A stretch of DNA of 64,000 bases from Hyphomicrobiales bacterium (GTDB taxonomy: Bacteria > Pseudomonadota > Alphaproteobacteria > Rhizobiales > Rhizobiaceae). Under the pieces are notes generated by a model. The model worked only from the letters and a program-made list of their open reading frames with translations. It had not been told where the DNA came from and did not search any database. The stretch lies in contig UCIT01000011.1 in the NCBI GenBank assembly GCA_900472625.1, positions 62,001 to 126,000 of the forward strand. The letters run 5' to 3'. Of the stretch, positions 52,555-62,012 are shown one piece after another; position 1 is the stretch's first letter; each line of letters starts with the position of its first letter. The translations under genes were made by a program, and so were the position numbers.

Positions 52555-54559
52555 CGTTACCACGGGTTACGCCGGCCGCGATCCGCGCAGCATTCTGATC
52601 AATGACAGGAAGCCGTCCTGCCGCGCCCTGCATCGCTGACAGGAACGTGCCGCCCGCCTGCCCCGCCGGCTGGGTGAGAATATTGGCGATGTCTCCCCAT
52701 GCGGCATCCTGGCGAGCAAGCTGCGCCGCTTCCCCGGCCCCAAAAAGATTTGCAAGGAAGCCTTGCACAGAAGCCAGCGGCTTGCCCTGCGCAGCCTTTT
52801 CCAAGACGCCTGCGCCGGTTGCCTGCCCTACCGCCCGCTCTGCGGCCTGACGCGCGTATGTGCGGCTATTGGTGGCCACACCGGCCCTCACCTCAAAGGA
52901 TCGCGCAGCCTCATCGATCGTGCGGAGCATAGCGTCTGCTTCGCGCTGCCCCATGACCGTCGCTAGCTTCTGGCGAGCTGCGTCACTGGATAGGTCACGA
53001 AGCGCTGCAATCCCCTGTCTAGCGTCAACATTCGGATCGGATACAGCGCGTTTCACATTGGCCAGCGATTCCGAGATCTGCGAGCGGACGCCGCCACGGA
53101 GACTGCGCAGCTCGGCGTCAGACATCCCAGCCACGAAGCCCTCCACCTCATCCCGGGCCACGGCCGGCGAGAGGATTCGCTGACCGAATAGGGTTGCCTC
53201 ACGCTGCGCGATAGGTTCGGCCGCCGTGTTCAGCGCCGTCCGATACTCAGGCACAAGACCGCCGAGCACGTTGCGTATCTCGCGGGCAAGGCCGCCATAT
53301 GCCCTGCCCTCTGCTGTATTACCCCCAAGGGCCCCAGCACCATCACCAGCACGGGACACATCGTTCAAAGCACGGGTGATGTAATCGAGCTGCCGAACGT
53401 CTGGAAGGGTTTCAAAGGTTACGGTGCCGTCTTCAGCGACATTCGCCATGATCTGGCGAGACTGCTCGCCGTTGACCCGCATCAGGTTGTTCGCGCGGTT
53501 GATGACAGATGCCGGCACTCGGCCACGCACCATCTGCTCAAGCGCTTGGCCACGGGGGTCTGCGTAATTGATCGGCGTCGAATAGGCCGCATCGTACGCC
53601 GCAGCTCTGGCTGGCTGTGAAGCCGTGCGCAGCTCCTCAAGCGGGCGAACCATGCCCTGCGCAGGACCAAGGCCAGCATCGAGAGCCGCGTTGATGTCAT
53701 CCGTTGCGCCAGCCGCACGCGCACCAACACGCTGCGCTGCTTCGCCTGCCTGCGGGCCACCGCGTTGAACTGCCGTATCGAGCACGGAGAGCGTGGAGGG
53801 ACCAGCATCGGCCAGCATGGCGCGAGGGCCAGCCGCCGCAATGTTGGCATTCGTGGCCCCCGCAGCGGCATTGTCAGCGCCGAGAGCCCGAGCAACCACC
53901 TCGACGGCAGGACGAGAGGTGCCCGCCGCCTGTGCTGCTTCGCCAAGGGCTCGGTTGCCCATGACCCCGCGATAAGCGCTGGACGCAGCGTTCCCGACAG
54001 CAGGACCAAGCAAGCCAGCAGCAAGACCAGCGCCAGCACCCCACATCGCACCCTCTTGGCCGTTGCGGATATAGCCATCGGCGGCACCAAGGGGGACCTG
54101 TCCGGCGATGCCTGTAACCGTGCGAGCGGCTACAGTGCCGTTGCCCATCCCAAAAGCGGCCGGGGCGGCCTCCATCATAGGCAGACTGCCCACCACAGCG
54201 CCGGTCACATTGCCGGCGATTGTGGTCTTCGGGTTCTGCTCTTGCGCATCCTGCGTTAGCTGCTGCGCTTGCTGCAGGTTTGTATCGTAGCTTTCGCCAT
54301 CGAGCGCCGAGCCTATACCCGCTGCAGCCTTCTTGATGCCACCCATGATGGCCGGGCCAACTAAAGGGAACCCTTCGACGGCGCCAGACAAGAACGCCCC
54401 AGCTTTGCCGCTCGCGCCGCCCATAGCCTCTTGGTCGAGCAAGCGCTGACCTTCCTCGAAAGTCAGGTGCTGCCCCTGATGCGTGACAGGCTCGCCTTTG
54501 AACCGTGGACCAGCCGGAGCCGGGGCGTCATCGACCGGAGTACCGTTGAAACGTGGCAT
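52505..54559 (-). CDS. Internal virion (ejection-type) protein
   Basis: A 684-residue Ala/Gly-rich, mostly helical protein. Features: an N-terminal repeat of PRFNGTPVDD / PRFKGEPVTH, glycine-rich hydrophobic segments (AGAFLSGAVEGFPLVGPAIMGG, AGAGLAAGLLGPAVG) and a long helical C-terminus. Position and composition fit P22 gp16/gp20-type proteins ejected with DNA to form a trans-envelope conduit. It starts with a one-base overlap on the upstream gene. Its 3' end overlaps the opposing small membrane protein gene. Confidence 0.75.
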   Translation of the reverse strand: MPRFNGTPVDDAPAPAGPRFKGEPVTHQGQHLTFEEGQRLLDQEAMGGASGKAGAFLSGAVEGFPLVGPAIMGGIKKAAAGIGSALDGESYDTNLQQAQQLTQDAQEQNPKTTIAGNVTGAVVGSLPMMEAAPAAFGMGNGTVAARTVTGIAGQVPLGAADGYIRNGQEGAMWGAGAGLAAGLLGPAVGNAASSAYRGVMGNRALGEAAQAAGTSRPAVEVVARALGADNAAAGATNANIAAAGPRAMLADAGPSTLSVLDTAVQRGGPQAGEAAQRVGARAAGATDDINAALDAGLGPAQGMVRPLEELRTASQPARAAAYDAAYSTPINYADPRGQALEQMVRGRVPASVINRANNLMRVNGEQSRQIMANVAEDGTVTFETLPDVRQLDYITRALNDVSRAGDGAGALGGNTAEGRAYGGLAREIRNVLGGLVPEYRTALNTAAEPIAQREATLFGQRILSPAVARDEVEGFVAGMSDAELRSLRGGVRSQISESLANVKRAVSDPNVDARQGIAALRDLSSDAARQKLATVMGQREADAMLRTIDEAARSFEVRAGVATNSRTYARQAAERAVGQATGAGVLEKAAQGKPLASVQGFLANLFGAGEAAQLARQDAAWGDIANILTQPAGQAGGTFLSAMQGAAGRLPVIDQNAARIAAGVTRGNAIASRPFAEQLGSSKR

Positions 54560-56502
54560 CAGGGCTTCCTATAGGTCTTGTTATCGTCGGGATCGACATA
54601 GAGGGCGCCCGATGGCAGAGCGTTGAAGTCTGCATCGCTCTTCGGCCGGCTGATGCCGCTGCTGTTCTTTGGAGCTTCCTTGAAGCCTTTGACGGCATCC
54701 CGGTAGGTAGAAAGCGGGTTTGGCAACTCACGAAGGCGCTTGCGCCCTTCCGCTGGCGTGATCGATCGATCAGAGACGGCATCCGCGATTTCGCCCTGCT
54801 TCATCTGGTATTCATTGATGCCGCGGATCGTCTGGATGATGAGCCCGTTGCCGCCTGGCTGGTTGATCACGCGAGGCAGCGAGTTGCGGAACATGAGGAT
54901 GTCGCCATCTGACATGGTGCCAGACCCCGGCGCACGCTGCTCGGGAACCATCTTCTCGATGAGAGCCCGCGTAGCCTGGATGTTGTCGAGACCATCCGTG
55001 TTGACCCCGATATCGCCCAGCCACTGTTTGACGGCGGCTTCCGCACCCTGAGGGGTGTTGGCCAAGAGGGATTCGAGACGGTCAACTTGGCCAGTGTTGG
55101 CGCGGGCGGCAATGCCCTGCTCGCCAATGGTGGCGAAGTTCTCGGCGTTCTTCTGGTCGAGCTTTTCATAGAACTTGTCGCCTTCGCCCGTGTTGACGTT
55201 GACGGACGTGCCGGGAACCTTGACCTTCTCCCAATCGGCATATGTGCCGGTGAAGCCATCAGTCTTGGCCTTCTGGTACTCGTTCCAGCTTGCAGGGTCT
55301 TTTGGCTTGCCCTCATAGATGACCTCGCCATTGCTTCGACGCACGAGGTTGTCACCGACAACGGTAGCGTCTTCGTTCGGCTTGGCGAAATTGCCCAGCT
55401 TCTCCACAGCGCCTGTCTGCTGGTTGGCGCGGGCAAGCGTTCCATCAGGCAGGTTGACGAACTGCCATGGCTCGGACGCCTTTTGCCCTTGGACGTTGGC
55501 CGCCCATAGCTGCATGCCGGTTTCCCGAAGGTTCCGATCCCGAAGCATGTACTGGATCAGTTTGGGATCAACCGAACCACGAGCGACGGGCGTCACACCC
55601 GGAGCAATGATGTTGCCGCCCTGCTGCGCCTGCTGCATTGGCGCTTGAGCCTGCGCGGGCTGCTGCGCGGGTGCTGCCTGCTGGATAGCCGCCTGCGCCG
55701 GAGCCTGCGGCTGGTCGCCAGTGAGGGCCGAAGCAAGAGAGCCATCAGCCATGGCAGACACCGCGTCCGCTGACGTAGGAGCTGCTTGGGCATTGGCTTC
55801 CTCACCGAGCAAGGCAAGCGCTCGCTGCCGGTGTCCGCTCATCTGGCCATTGACCTTGTCGGCGACAGTGCCTGGAGCGCCGCCGTTGTTGGCATCGCTG
55901 GCACCATAGCGGCCGACGCCGCCTGCATTGATGGCCGAATAGATGTCCATCATGCCCATGCCAGGCTGCACACCAGTAGCGCGGAGGTACTTTGCAACTG
56001 CGCCGTTTTCGCCCAGCTGGGAATTGATTGGATCATCCCAGTTCACGCCGTATTCCTTGGCCTGCGGCTCTCCGAACTGGATAAGGCCGCGGTGCTGCCC
56101 CCACTGGGTCGTTGGGCCGCCCTTGGTCGGATCGAATGTGCCGCCGGTCTCGTAGGAGATAGCCGTCGCCAAATCGACAGGAGAGATGCCAAGAGCGCTT
56201 GCGGTTTGGACAATACCGGTCTTGATGGAAGGGTCGATGTTGCCGACCGCCATGGATCGCTGCTGGCCTCCTGTAGGCGCTGCGGACGCCTGAGGCTGCT
56301 GACCGGTCAACCGAGACAGAAAGCTCGCCTGTGGCTGCTGTGCGGGCTGAGCACCACCTATCCGATCCGCAAGGCCATTGAACGAGCGATCAGCCTTGAC
56401 GTTCTGCGCGATTCCGCCGAGCGAAGAGCCGAGGGTCTGAAGCCAAGAGCTATCCGGCTGAGGGATTGCTGCGCTGGGAACGAGGAGACTTGCAATAGCC
56501 AT
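54559..56502 (-). CDS. Virion protein with lytic transglycosylase-like domain
   Basis: A 647-residue protein. Residues about 90-200 form a lysozyme-like fold: candidate catalytic Glu118 in ATAISYETGGTFDP, followed by QHRGLIQFGEPQAKEYG. A Gln/Ala/Pro-rich linker (about 250-300) precedes a helical C-terminal region. It probably is ejected at infection and opens a local hole in peptidoglycan, as do P22 gp4/T7 gp16-type enzymes. It lies between two other ejection-type proteins and overlaps both neighbours by one base. ATG at 56502. Confidence 0.82.
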   Translation of the reverse strand: MAIASLLVPSAAIPQPDSSWLQTLGSSLGGIAQNVKADRSFNGLADRIGGAQPAQQPQASFLSRLTGQQPQASAAPTGGQQRSMAVGNIDPSIKTGIVQTASALGISPVDLATAISYETGGTFDPTKGGPTTQWGQHRGLIQFGEPQAKEYGVNWDDPINSQLGENGAVAKYLRATGVQPGMGMMDIYSAINAGGVGRYGASDANNGGAPGTVADKVNGQMSGHRQRALALLGEEANAQAAPTSADAVSAMADGSLASALTGDQPQAPAQAAIQQAAPAQQPAQAQAPMQQAQQGGNIIAPGVTPVARGSVDPKLIQYMLRDRNLRETGMQLWAANVQGQKASEPWQFVNLPDGTLARANQQTGAVEKLGNFAKPNEDATVVGDNLVRRSNGEVIYEGKPKDPASWNEYQKAKTDGFTGTYADWEKVKVPGTSVNVNTGEGDKFYEKLDQKNAENFATIGEQGIAARANTGQVDRLESLLANTPQGAEAAVKQWLGDIGVNTDGLDNIQATRALIEKMVPEQRAPGSGTMSDGDILMFRNSLPRVINQPGGNGLIIQTIRGINEYQMKQGEIADAVSDRSITPAEGRKRLRELPNPLSTYRDAVKGFKEAPKNSSGISRPKSDADFNALPSGALYVDPDDNKTYRKP

Positions 56503-57176
56503 TAGAAAAGCCCCGCTGCGAGTTTGGCACCACCGCTGATCAGGTTGCCAAGGAAGCTACCCTGTGCGGCGTTCTTGGCTTCCTTGCCCTGCGCAATCTG
56601 GTTGTTGACGCCGAGGAGCCCCTGAGCAACGCCGCTTTCCAGCGAGAGGCGATCGTCGGCCGTGTTTTGATAGAGCTCGGATTTCGCGCCATAGCCGCTT
56701 GCCTGACCGGCTGCGGCCTGGAGACCTTGACCAGACACGCCATTGAGCCGATCGAGCCAAGAGCCATACTCCTGATTTGCCACGCCCTGCCCGTACTCGT
56801 TCAAGGCCGTGAGCGTGTTGCCGCTGTTGAGCATTCCGGCCGCCGAAGCACCGCGCAGCGCCGCCTGAGTGCCTTGGTCCATGGCGAACTGATAGCCGGG
56901 TCCAGCTTGAAACGCTCCGGTAGCGGCCGTATTGCCATCCGCGCCGTTCAACCCAAGCGCATTCGAATACATCGTGTTGGCGCTCTTGCCGGTATCGACC
57001 CACGGCTGATAAGCGCCGATCGCCGAGTCCAGAGCGCCTTCCGACTTCTGCTCACCGGTATTGATGATGTTGTTGCCGGTGGTCTGCAGGCCAGTGATCA
57101 AGCCTTTGTTCTGGTCGGCGGCCGCGATCGTGGCTTTGCCGGTGCTGCTTCCGGTCAGTGCGCTGAGAAAACCCAT
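56502..57176 (-). CDS. Phage DNA-transfer/ejection protein
   Basis: A 224-residue Ala/Gly/Gln-rich protein (GFLSALTGSSTGKATIAAADQNKGLITGL, GYQFAMDQGTQAALRGASAAGMLNSGNTL, ending GNLISGGAKLAAGLF). Low complexity and amphipathic helices fit the P22 gp7/gp14 group of ejection proteins. It begins directly after the stop of the 53-aa gene and overlaps the transglycosylase-like gene by one base. ATG at 57176. Confidence 0.75.
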   Translation of the reverse strand: MGFLSALTGSSTGKATIAAADQNKGLITGLQTTGNNIINTGEQKSEGALDSAIGAYQPWVDTGKSANTMYSNALGLNGADGNTAATGAFQAGPGYQFAMDQGTQAALRGASAAGMLNSGNTLTALNEYGQGVANQEYGSWLDRLNGVSGQGLQAAAGQASGYGAKSELYQNTADDRLSLESGVAQGLLGVNNQIAQGKEAKNAAQGSFLGNLISGGAKLAAGLF

Positions 57177-57338
57177 TTATAGACCCCCGGCGTCAAGCCG
57201 CTTTTCGATCTCGCGGGTGTGCTGATCGAGGCGTGAGAAATAAAGGTACCAATCGCGGTTCATTGTCTTTCCGTCAGGATTGACGACTGGCTGCGTTGGT
57301 GGCGGCAAAGGGGTGAGCGGCTGCAAAGTGGTTGCCAT
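57177..57338 (-). CDS. 53-residue phage protein
   Basis: A short frame filling the gap between the gp10-like and ejection genes: a Pro-rich start (ATTLQPLTPLPPPTQPVVNPDG) then an amphipathic stretch (NRDWYLYFSRLDQHTREIEKRLDAGGL) likely to be a helix or short coiled coil. ATG at 57338 overlaps the upstream stop by one base (TGATG), and its TAA abuts the next ATG, which supports translation. Its position corresponds to the P22 gp26 needle slot, but it is far shorter; a stub or adaptor role is possible. Confidence 0.75.
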   Translation of the reverse strand: MATTLQPLTPLPPPTQPVVNPDGKTMNRDWYLYFSRLDQHTREIEKRLDAGGL

Positions 57339-58762
57339 CAGCGTGAAAGCCCTTGTGCGTCCATGGTGCCGGCCTGAAGCGAGGCATAGACCGGATCGGA
57401 GATATCCACCCGCCAGACACGGGGATATCGCCCCGCTGTGCCTGTCCGATTGACGGAAACCGACGTGTTGTGCTTCGCCAGCCGCCCGAGCGAGCGCTTC
57501 AGCGGCTGCTTGAATGTCTGACCACCGTCATCCGACCATGAGATCAGGCAGACGGGATCCGTCTCGATCGGTTCAATCCCGGTCACAAGCCCCTGCCCCA
57601 CGATGAAATCGAAGTCAGCGCGCGGGATGATGGTCCGGTTCGGGAAGTTCGAAGCCGGAAGCGAGATAGCCGACATGACGAGAGGGTCAGCGCCTTCCCG
57701 CATGGTGTCCTGGTCGAGGAACCACACGTCATCCGTCTCGCGGTCGCCGATCACCCACTTGTCGAAAGCCTGGGTCGAGCAGACGCCGCGCCAATGGTTA
57801 TCCAGATAGCTTGCCCGCTCGTGCCAAAGGCCGGTGCCAAGCTCGTATGTCCACGAGAAGCCAGGTCCGCTCACTGTGGCCCACTGGTGGCCCTCTGTGA
57901 TGGCTACGGTGACGTCGAGCGTCGTCTTGTCGACAACCTTGGAGATGAGGCGATCGAGATCAGGGCTCGAGACTTTCGTGATCTGGTATCCGCCATCGAG
58001 GCGATAGACGGCGCTGTCGTCGCCGACGAAGATCAGGGCCGAGAAACCATATTCATTGCCGGCGATGGCGAAAGTCCCTGCGATACCACGGCTGATGACC
58101 GAAGCGCGAGAGAAAGGCGAGCCCGTCGCATTGCCGGCGTTCTGCCAGACCTCGATAGCATTCGGCCCGCAGAGATACAGCAGCTCACCGAAGGCGACGG
58201 CGCGATAGATGCCGCCCGGATGGCTTTCCGCCTTGCCGAAGTCGAGGGCCGAAACCGTCGTGTCGTTGATGCCGGAGAAGAACACTCGGCCGTCACGGAT
58301 GGCCCAGACGAAATAGCCGTCGATGAAATCCACCGTCAGAGCCTGCGGCAGATCGCCGTCGCCAAGGCTTGCCGGCGGAGAACCCGAGGTAATGACGAAG
58401 GTGTCATCCTCTGTCGTGCAAAGGATATCGGCGATCGGCGCCTTGTTGTTGCGGGCGAATGTCACCCGGCCTGTCCCGGGGAGATTGCCCACGTCCGTCA
58501 CCACATAGGCCGTTCCCGACCAGTTGATACGGATGAGGCGTTCAGCCTGCGCCACGTAGAGCGTGCCGTTGTAGTAGTGGAAGCCGCGCGCGCCGACATG
58601 AGTGGTTTTCGCCACGCCCTTCAAACCGGGAGCCCTGCGGCGGGTGTGGCTCGATCGAGCGCCGTCCGCAAGCTTCTCGGCATAGCAGTTGATCAGCCGG
58701 CCAGCACCCTCACCTGGGCGAGCGCCCGGCGCTGTCGTGATCGGGAAGAGGATATCGGCCAT
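57338..58762 (-). CDS. P22 gp10-like head-closure / DNA-stabilisation protein
   Basis: A 474-residue protein starting ADILFPITTAPGARPGEGAGRLINCYAEKL, a pattern typical of packaged-DNA-stabilisation proteins of the P22 gp10 group. The body is beta-propeller-like with repeated VWAIRDGRVFFSGIND, ALIFVGDDSAVYRLDGGYQI and WVIGDRETDDVWFLD blades. It closes the portal vertex and links to the tail. One-base overlap with both neighbouring genes. ATG at 58762. Confidence 0.88.
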   Translation of the reverse strand: MADILFPITTAPGARPGEGAGRLINCYAEKLADGARSSHTRRRAPGLKGVAKTTHVGARGFHYYNGTLYVAQAERLIRINWSGTAYVVTDVGNLPGTGRVTFARNNKAPIADILCTTEDDTFVITSGSPPASLGDGDLPQALTVDFIDGYFVWAIRDGRVFFSGINDTTVSALDFGKAESHPGGIYRAVAFGELLYLCGPNAIEVWQNAGNATGSPFSRASVISRGIAGTFAIAGNEYGFSALIFVGDDSAVYRLDGGYQITKVSSPDLDRLISKVVDKTTLDVTVAITEGHQWATVSGPGFSWTYELGTGLWHERASYLDNHWRGVCSTQAFDKWVIGDRETDDVWFLDQDTMREGADPLVMSAISLPASNFPNRTIIPRADFDFIVGQGLVTGIEPIETDPVCLISWSDDGGQTFKQPLKRSLGRLAKHNTSVSVNRTGTAGRYPRVWRVDISDPVYASLQAGTMDAQGLSR

Positions 58763-59100
58763 CAGAAATAGTCTACCGAGAGGACAGAGCCTTTGACGTA
58801 GGTCGAAGGCCGCATGGCATAGAGCCGCGCCTTTGCGCTCAGATCGCGCGATTCATCCCGTGGCTGCCCGAAGGCTGGCGCGACAATGTTGGCGATGTAG
58901 AGCGCAAGCGGCTCGACGTATTCATCTTCGAACTGCTGGGGGTTGGTGAAAAAGATCACGTCGCCCTTGTTCAATTCCTTGATGGCGCCATCGATCTTTT
59001 CGTCGACCTTGGTGACGTCTTCCGGCTCTGGGTCTTGGCCGGCCGCCGACGATACGAGCAGGTCAAGAATGGCGACAATCAATTGCTGACGAGTCTTCAT
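58762..59100 (-). CDS. P22 gp4-like head-tail adaptor
   Basis: A 112-residue protein (KTRQQLIVAILDLLVSSAAGQDPEPEDVTKVDEKIDGAIKEL, then PQQFEDEYVEPLALYIANIVAPAFGQP). It is short and helical, with the gp4-like pattern in which DVxxV...I...L is followed by DE...ALY.A..I. It lies directly before the gp10-like gene, as in P22. It binds the portal ring after packaging. I choose ATG at 59100, preceded by GGAG; a GTG at 59109 is an alternative. Confidence 0.78.
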   Translation of the reverse strand: MKTRQQLIVAILDLLVSSAAGQDPEPEDVTKVDEKIDGAIKELNKGDVIFFTNPQQFEDEYVEPLALYIANIVAPAFGQPRDESRDLSAKARLYAMRPSTYVKGSVLSVDYF

Positions 59101-59118
59101 TGTCGCCACTCCTGTTTG

Positions 59119-59475
59119 TTAAGCCACGTACTCGGCTTTTTCTTCGTCGGTCATTGCGTTGAAGGCGTCAGCGTCAGCCTTGTTCAGACCTTCCTTGAGC
59201 ACTTCCTCGCCCTTCTTGATGACGAACCGGCCGCCAGCGATGTGAACCGCCTTGAGAGCGTTCGGATCGACTTCGGCCTTGGCTGGCTTTGGAGCTTCCG
59301 GCTTAGCTGCAGCTGGCTTCTTCTCAGCGTCGTGGGCCTTGAAGAAACGATTGCCGCGGAGGATTTCGATCGCCTTCTCGTCGGTGACTTCCGAAGGCTT
59401 CTTATCCGCGAACTGGACGCCGAACTGTTCGGTTTCGTCCGAGACGCCCGGCTCCGGGTGATAGGAGAACTTCAC
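59119..59475 (-). CDS. Phage head-region protein of unknown function
   Basis: A 118-residue acidic and basic-block protein: MKFSYHPEPGVSDETEQFGVQFADKKPSEVTDEKAIEIL, a Lys/Pro/Ala-rich linker (KKPAAAKPEAPKPAKAE), then IAGGRFVIKKGEEVLKEG. The linker suggests two small domains. Co-oriented and 13-18 bp from neighbours. Possibly a head accessory factor; no family is assigned. ATG at 59475. Confidence 0.6.
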   Translation of the reverse strand: MKFSYHPEPGVSDETEQFGVQFADKKPSEVTDEKAIEILRGNRFFKAHDAEKKPAAAKPEAPKPAKAEVDPNALKAVHIAGGRFVIKKGEEVLKEGLNKADADAFNAMTDEEKAEYVA

Positions 59476-59488
59476 GATGATGCCCTCC

Positions 59489-59881
59489 TTAGTTCTTGGT
59501 CGCGTAGGCGATGACGATCTGACCAGCGCCCGTGGTCGCAGCGGTGCCGGACAGCACGACCGTAGCCGTGATCTCCGTGTCTGCGGTCATCAGGAAGCTG
59601 ACAGCCTCGTCGAGCGGGACCGGGCCAAGCGTGCCCAGAGCCAACAGCGTGCCATACAGATCATCGTCAGCGGGAATGCCGACATTGAGCGTGTTGGCGG
59701 TACCGGCATTGAAGACGGTCGAGACGTGAACGCCCGAGATAGCCTTCAGGATGACGGCGTTTGCCGGGAGCTTACCGACTCGGAGAACCTTGCCGTTGTC
59801 GGCGAAGGTGAAGTCGCGGCGAATGTACTGGATGTCCTGGTACAGATCATTCCGCGCAGGGATGTCCTTATTCAGCGGCAT
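59489..59881 (-). CDS. Phage head decoration-like protein
   Basis: A 130-residue beta-rich protein (FTFADNGKVLRVGKLPANAVILKAISGVHVSTVFNAGTANTLNVGI, ATVVLSGTAATTGAGQIVIAYATKN). Size, sequence character and position just after the coat gene fit capsid decoration or head-fibre proteins. It is 64 bp from the coat gene. ATG at 59881. Confidence 0.72.
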   Translation of the reverse strand: MPLNKDIPARNDLYQDIQYIRRDFTFADNGKVLRVGKLPANAVILKAISGVHVSTVFNAGTANTLNVGIPADDDLYGTLLALGTLGPVPLDEAVSFLMTADTEITATVVLSGTAATTGAGQIVIAYATKN

Positions 59882-59945
59882 GGGAATGCCCTTTCTTGTT
59901 GGAAGAAAACATGGAAGGGGCGAGCATCAACCCGCCCCAGACCGA

Positions 59946-61106
59946 TTAGGCGTCTTCTGCGGCGGAGACGAAGCCGGTGACGAGACCCCACTGGATCAGC
60001 TTGGTTCCGTCGTTCGGATGCTTCTTGAACATCTTGGCGACGCCGTAGGCCATTTCAGTGCCAACGCCAGTGATGAAGCCGTAGTCGTCTTCCTTGCGGA
60101 AGGTGGGCTTCGCCATCTGACCCCAAGCCAGAACTGCAGCCTGCTGGCCGCAGAGGAACACGGGCTCGACGCGAGTGGACGAGCCACCGGCGGTGAGAAG
60201 CGTGGTCCACACGTTCGTGACGTACTGGGAGATTTCCGGAACCTGGCGGATGATGACGCCGTCATAGAGCAGATCGCCGTCTTGGAAGAGCGGGTTGCTG
60301 TCCATGCCGTTGCCTTCACGAGCACGGGCATCGCGGTTTGCTGCCACGATAACCGGATCGAGCTTCAGGTCTCGGAACGAGTTGGTGCCGGCGAACAGGA
60401 CGAAGTATTCGTAACCGTTCTTCGTCTTGAACGGGCGAATTGCCGGGTTGGCGTTCATGGCGCGGCGCTTGAGCAGCGACACGGTTGCAGCGCCGAGCTT
60501 GCCCGACGCCGTGGTGATGTTCGCCAGGGCGGTGGCATGCGTGGCGTTGTAGTTGCTCACGGCGTTGCCGTAGAGCACGCGGTCGGAGTTGTCGGCGTTC
60601 CAGGTGTTCTTCTGGGCCGCCGTCGCGTCTTCGTACAGGATGCCGGTAACCGTGGCGCCGAAATCGGAGCCGAGGCCAGACGGCGCACCTTCAGACGGCA
60701 GGGACATGAACGCTGAGATGATATCGTCGCGCTGACGTTCCTTGCCCCAATCGGAGAGAAGCGGCTTAGCCTCGCCGAACACGTCGGCGGAGTCCTTCTG
60801 GCTTTCGCTCTTCTTGGTAACGACGGCGTGACGAGCCCAGTCGATCCAGACGCGCATGCCGTAGTTGTCGATCTTCTCTTCGTTGCCGACGAGAGTACCG
60901 GTGCCAGTGCCGCGACCACGGAGCTTGGTCACGAGCGGGATGTTCATCTGCTCACCGCCCGACTTCAGCTCCTGCCGAATGCGGATGATGGAGTTCAGAT
61001 CCTGCCCCATGTAGGGCGAGAAGAGATTTTCGCGAACGTATTCGCGGTTGATCTCCTTGGTGTAGACAACAAGCTTATTGTTGTCCTGAATGGTAGTCAG
61101 GGCCAT
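59946..61106 (-). CDS. Phage major coat protein (N4 gp56/DUF4043-like)
   Basis: A 386-residue coat protein, beginning LTTIQDNNKLVVYTKEINREYVRENLFSPYMGQDLNSII. The body includes NIPLVTKLRGRGTGTGTLVGNEEKIDNYGMRVWIDWARHAVV and FKTKNGYEYFVLFAGTNSFRDL. The pattern fits the N4-gp56/DUF4043 family of HK97-fold coat proteins used by P22-like phages. Portal and scaffold genes are upstream and the decoration-like gene downstream. ATG at 61106. Confidence 0.9.
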   Translation of the reverse strand: MALTTIQDNNKLVVYTKEINREYVRENLFSPYMGQDLNSIIRIRQELKSGGEQMNIPLVTKLRGRGTGTGTLVGNEEKIDNYGMRVWIDWARHAVVTKKSESQKDSADVFGEAKPLLSDWGKERQRDDIISAFMSLPSEGAPSGLGSDFGATVTGILYEDATAAQKNTWNADNSDRVLYGNAVSNYNATHATALANITTASGKLGAATVSLLKRRAMNANPAIRPFKTKNGYEYFVLFAGTNSFRDLKLDPVIVAANRDARAREGNGMDSNPLFQDGDLLYDGVIIRQVPEISQYVTNVWTTLLTAGGSSTRVEPVFLCGQQAAVLAWGQMAKPTFRKEDDYGFITGVGTEMAYGVAKMFKKHPNDGTKLIQWGLVTGFVSAAEDA

Positions 61107-61145
61107 GAGTGGCGTTTCCTTTTAGACGGGCGGCGCCTGATCAGG

Positions 61146-62012
61146 TCAGCGCGCCGTGGCGTGGCTGAAAATCGCCCCGTCACTCATGTCGTTGTCCGCC
61201 GGCTGATTACCGCCTGCGGGTAGACGATTGAGTGATGGAGGCAGGTTCACGATCGGTTGCTGTGAACGATTGGCCGGGGTTGCAGTCACGCCCGAGCGAG
61301 CCCGTTCAATGGCTTGAGCCAAGAATGAGGGATCGTTCATGCGCTTTTCGATTTCAGCATTGAGCCAAGCATCAGGGTCGTTGCCTACCTTGGCATACGC
61401 CTGCTGCTGTTTGTGCCACGTCACCAGATTGCTGAACGGGTTTCCACCCGCGGTGATCTGCTGATGCAGAGCGCGGCCTTGAGGAGTGCCGGCCAAAGCG
61501 TTGGCGGCTTCCTTCGCGGCATCGACAGCTTCCTGAGTGTGGGTAGCTGCTGCTCTAGACTCCCAGACTTCCTCTCGCATTTCCTGCAATTGCTGCTGGA
61601 CCGGCGAAAGCTGGGATTGCAAGTATTCATCCGGGTTTTCGAAGATCGAGACCGGAGGCTTTTCCTGCTGTGGCTGCGGGGCTGGCTGGCGCTGGGCCGT
61701 TACCATCCCGCGAAGCTCGGCGATCTCGCGTCGTAGGGCTTCAGCTTCCTGCTGGGCCTGCTGACGCTTTTCTCGCTCTGCCTGCATTGCACCTACCGGA
61801 ACCCCGTTGCCATTGCTGGCGGGCGGTTCTGCGGCGTTTGGCTGCGGTTCTACGATGGGATGCTGCACTTCTGCCGGCTGTTCTTCCGACTTCGTTGCAA
61901 ACCGCCCGCTTTCGTCCCGCGGCTGGCCTGGTGCTGGTGTCTGTTCCTGCTGAATCGGTGCTGCTTCCGGTGCAAGGTCTGCACCAGACATGATTTCGTC
62001 CAGTTCGTTCAC
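61146..62012 (-). CDS. Phage scaffold protein
   Basis: A 288-residue hydrophilic protein with Gln/Ala/Pro-rich stretches, a central coiled coil (QAEREKRQQAQQEAEALRREIAELRGM) and a helical C-terminal half (DAWLNAEIEKRMNDPSFLAQAIERA). Position between portal and coat genes, high charge and coiled coil are those of an internal scaffold that directs coat assembly and then leaves. ATG at 62012. Confidence 0.85.
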   Translation of the reverse strand: MNELDEIMSGADLAPEAAPIQQEQTPAPGQPRDESGRFATKSEEQPAEVQHPIVEPQPNAAEPPASNGNGVPVGAMQAEREKRQQAQQEAEALRREIAELRGMVTAQRQPAPQPQQEKPPVSIFENPDEYLQSQLSPVQQQLQEMREEVWESRAAATHTQEAVDAAKEAANALAGTPQGRALHQQITAGGNPFSNLVTWHKQQQAYAKVGNDPDAWLNAEIEKRMNDPSFLAQAIERARSGVTATPANRSQQPIVNLPPSLNRLPAGGNQPADNDMSDGAIFSHATAR

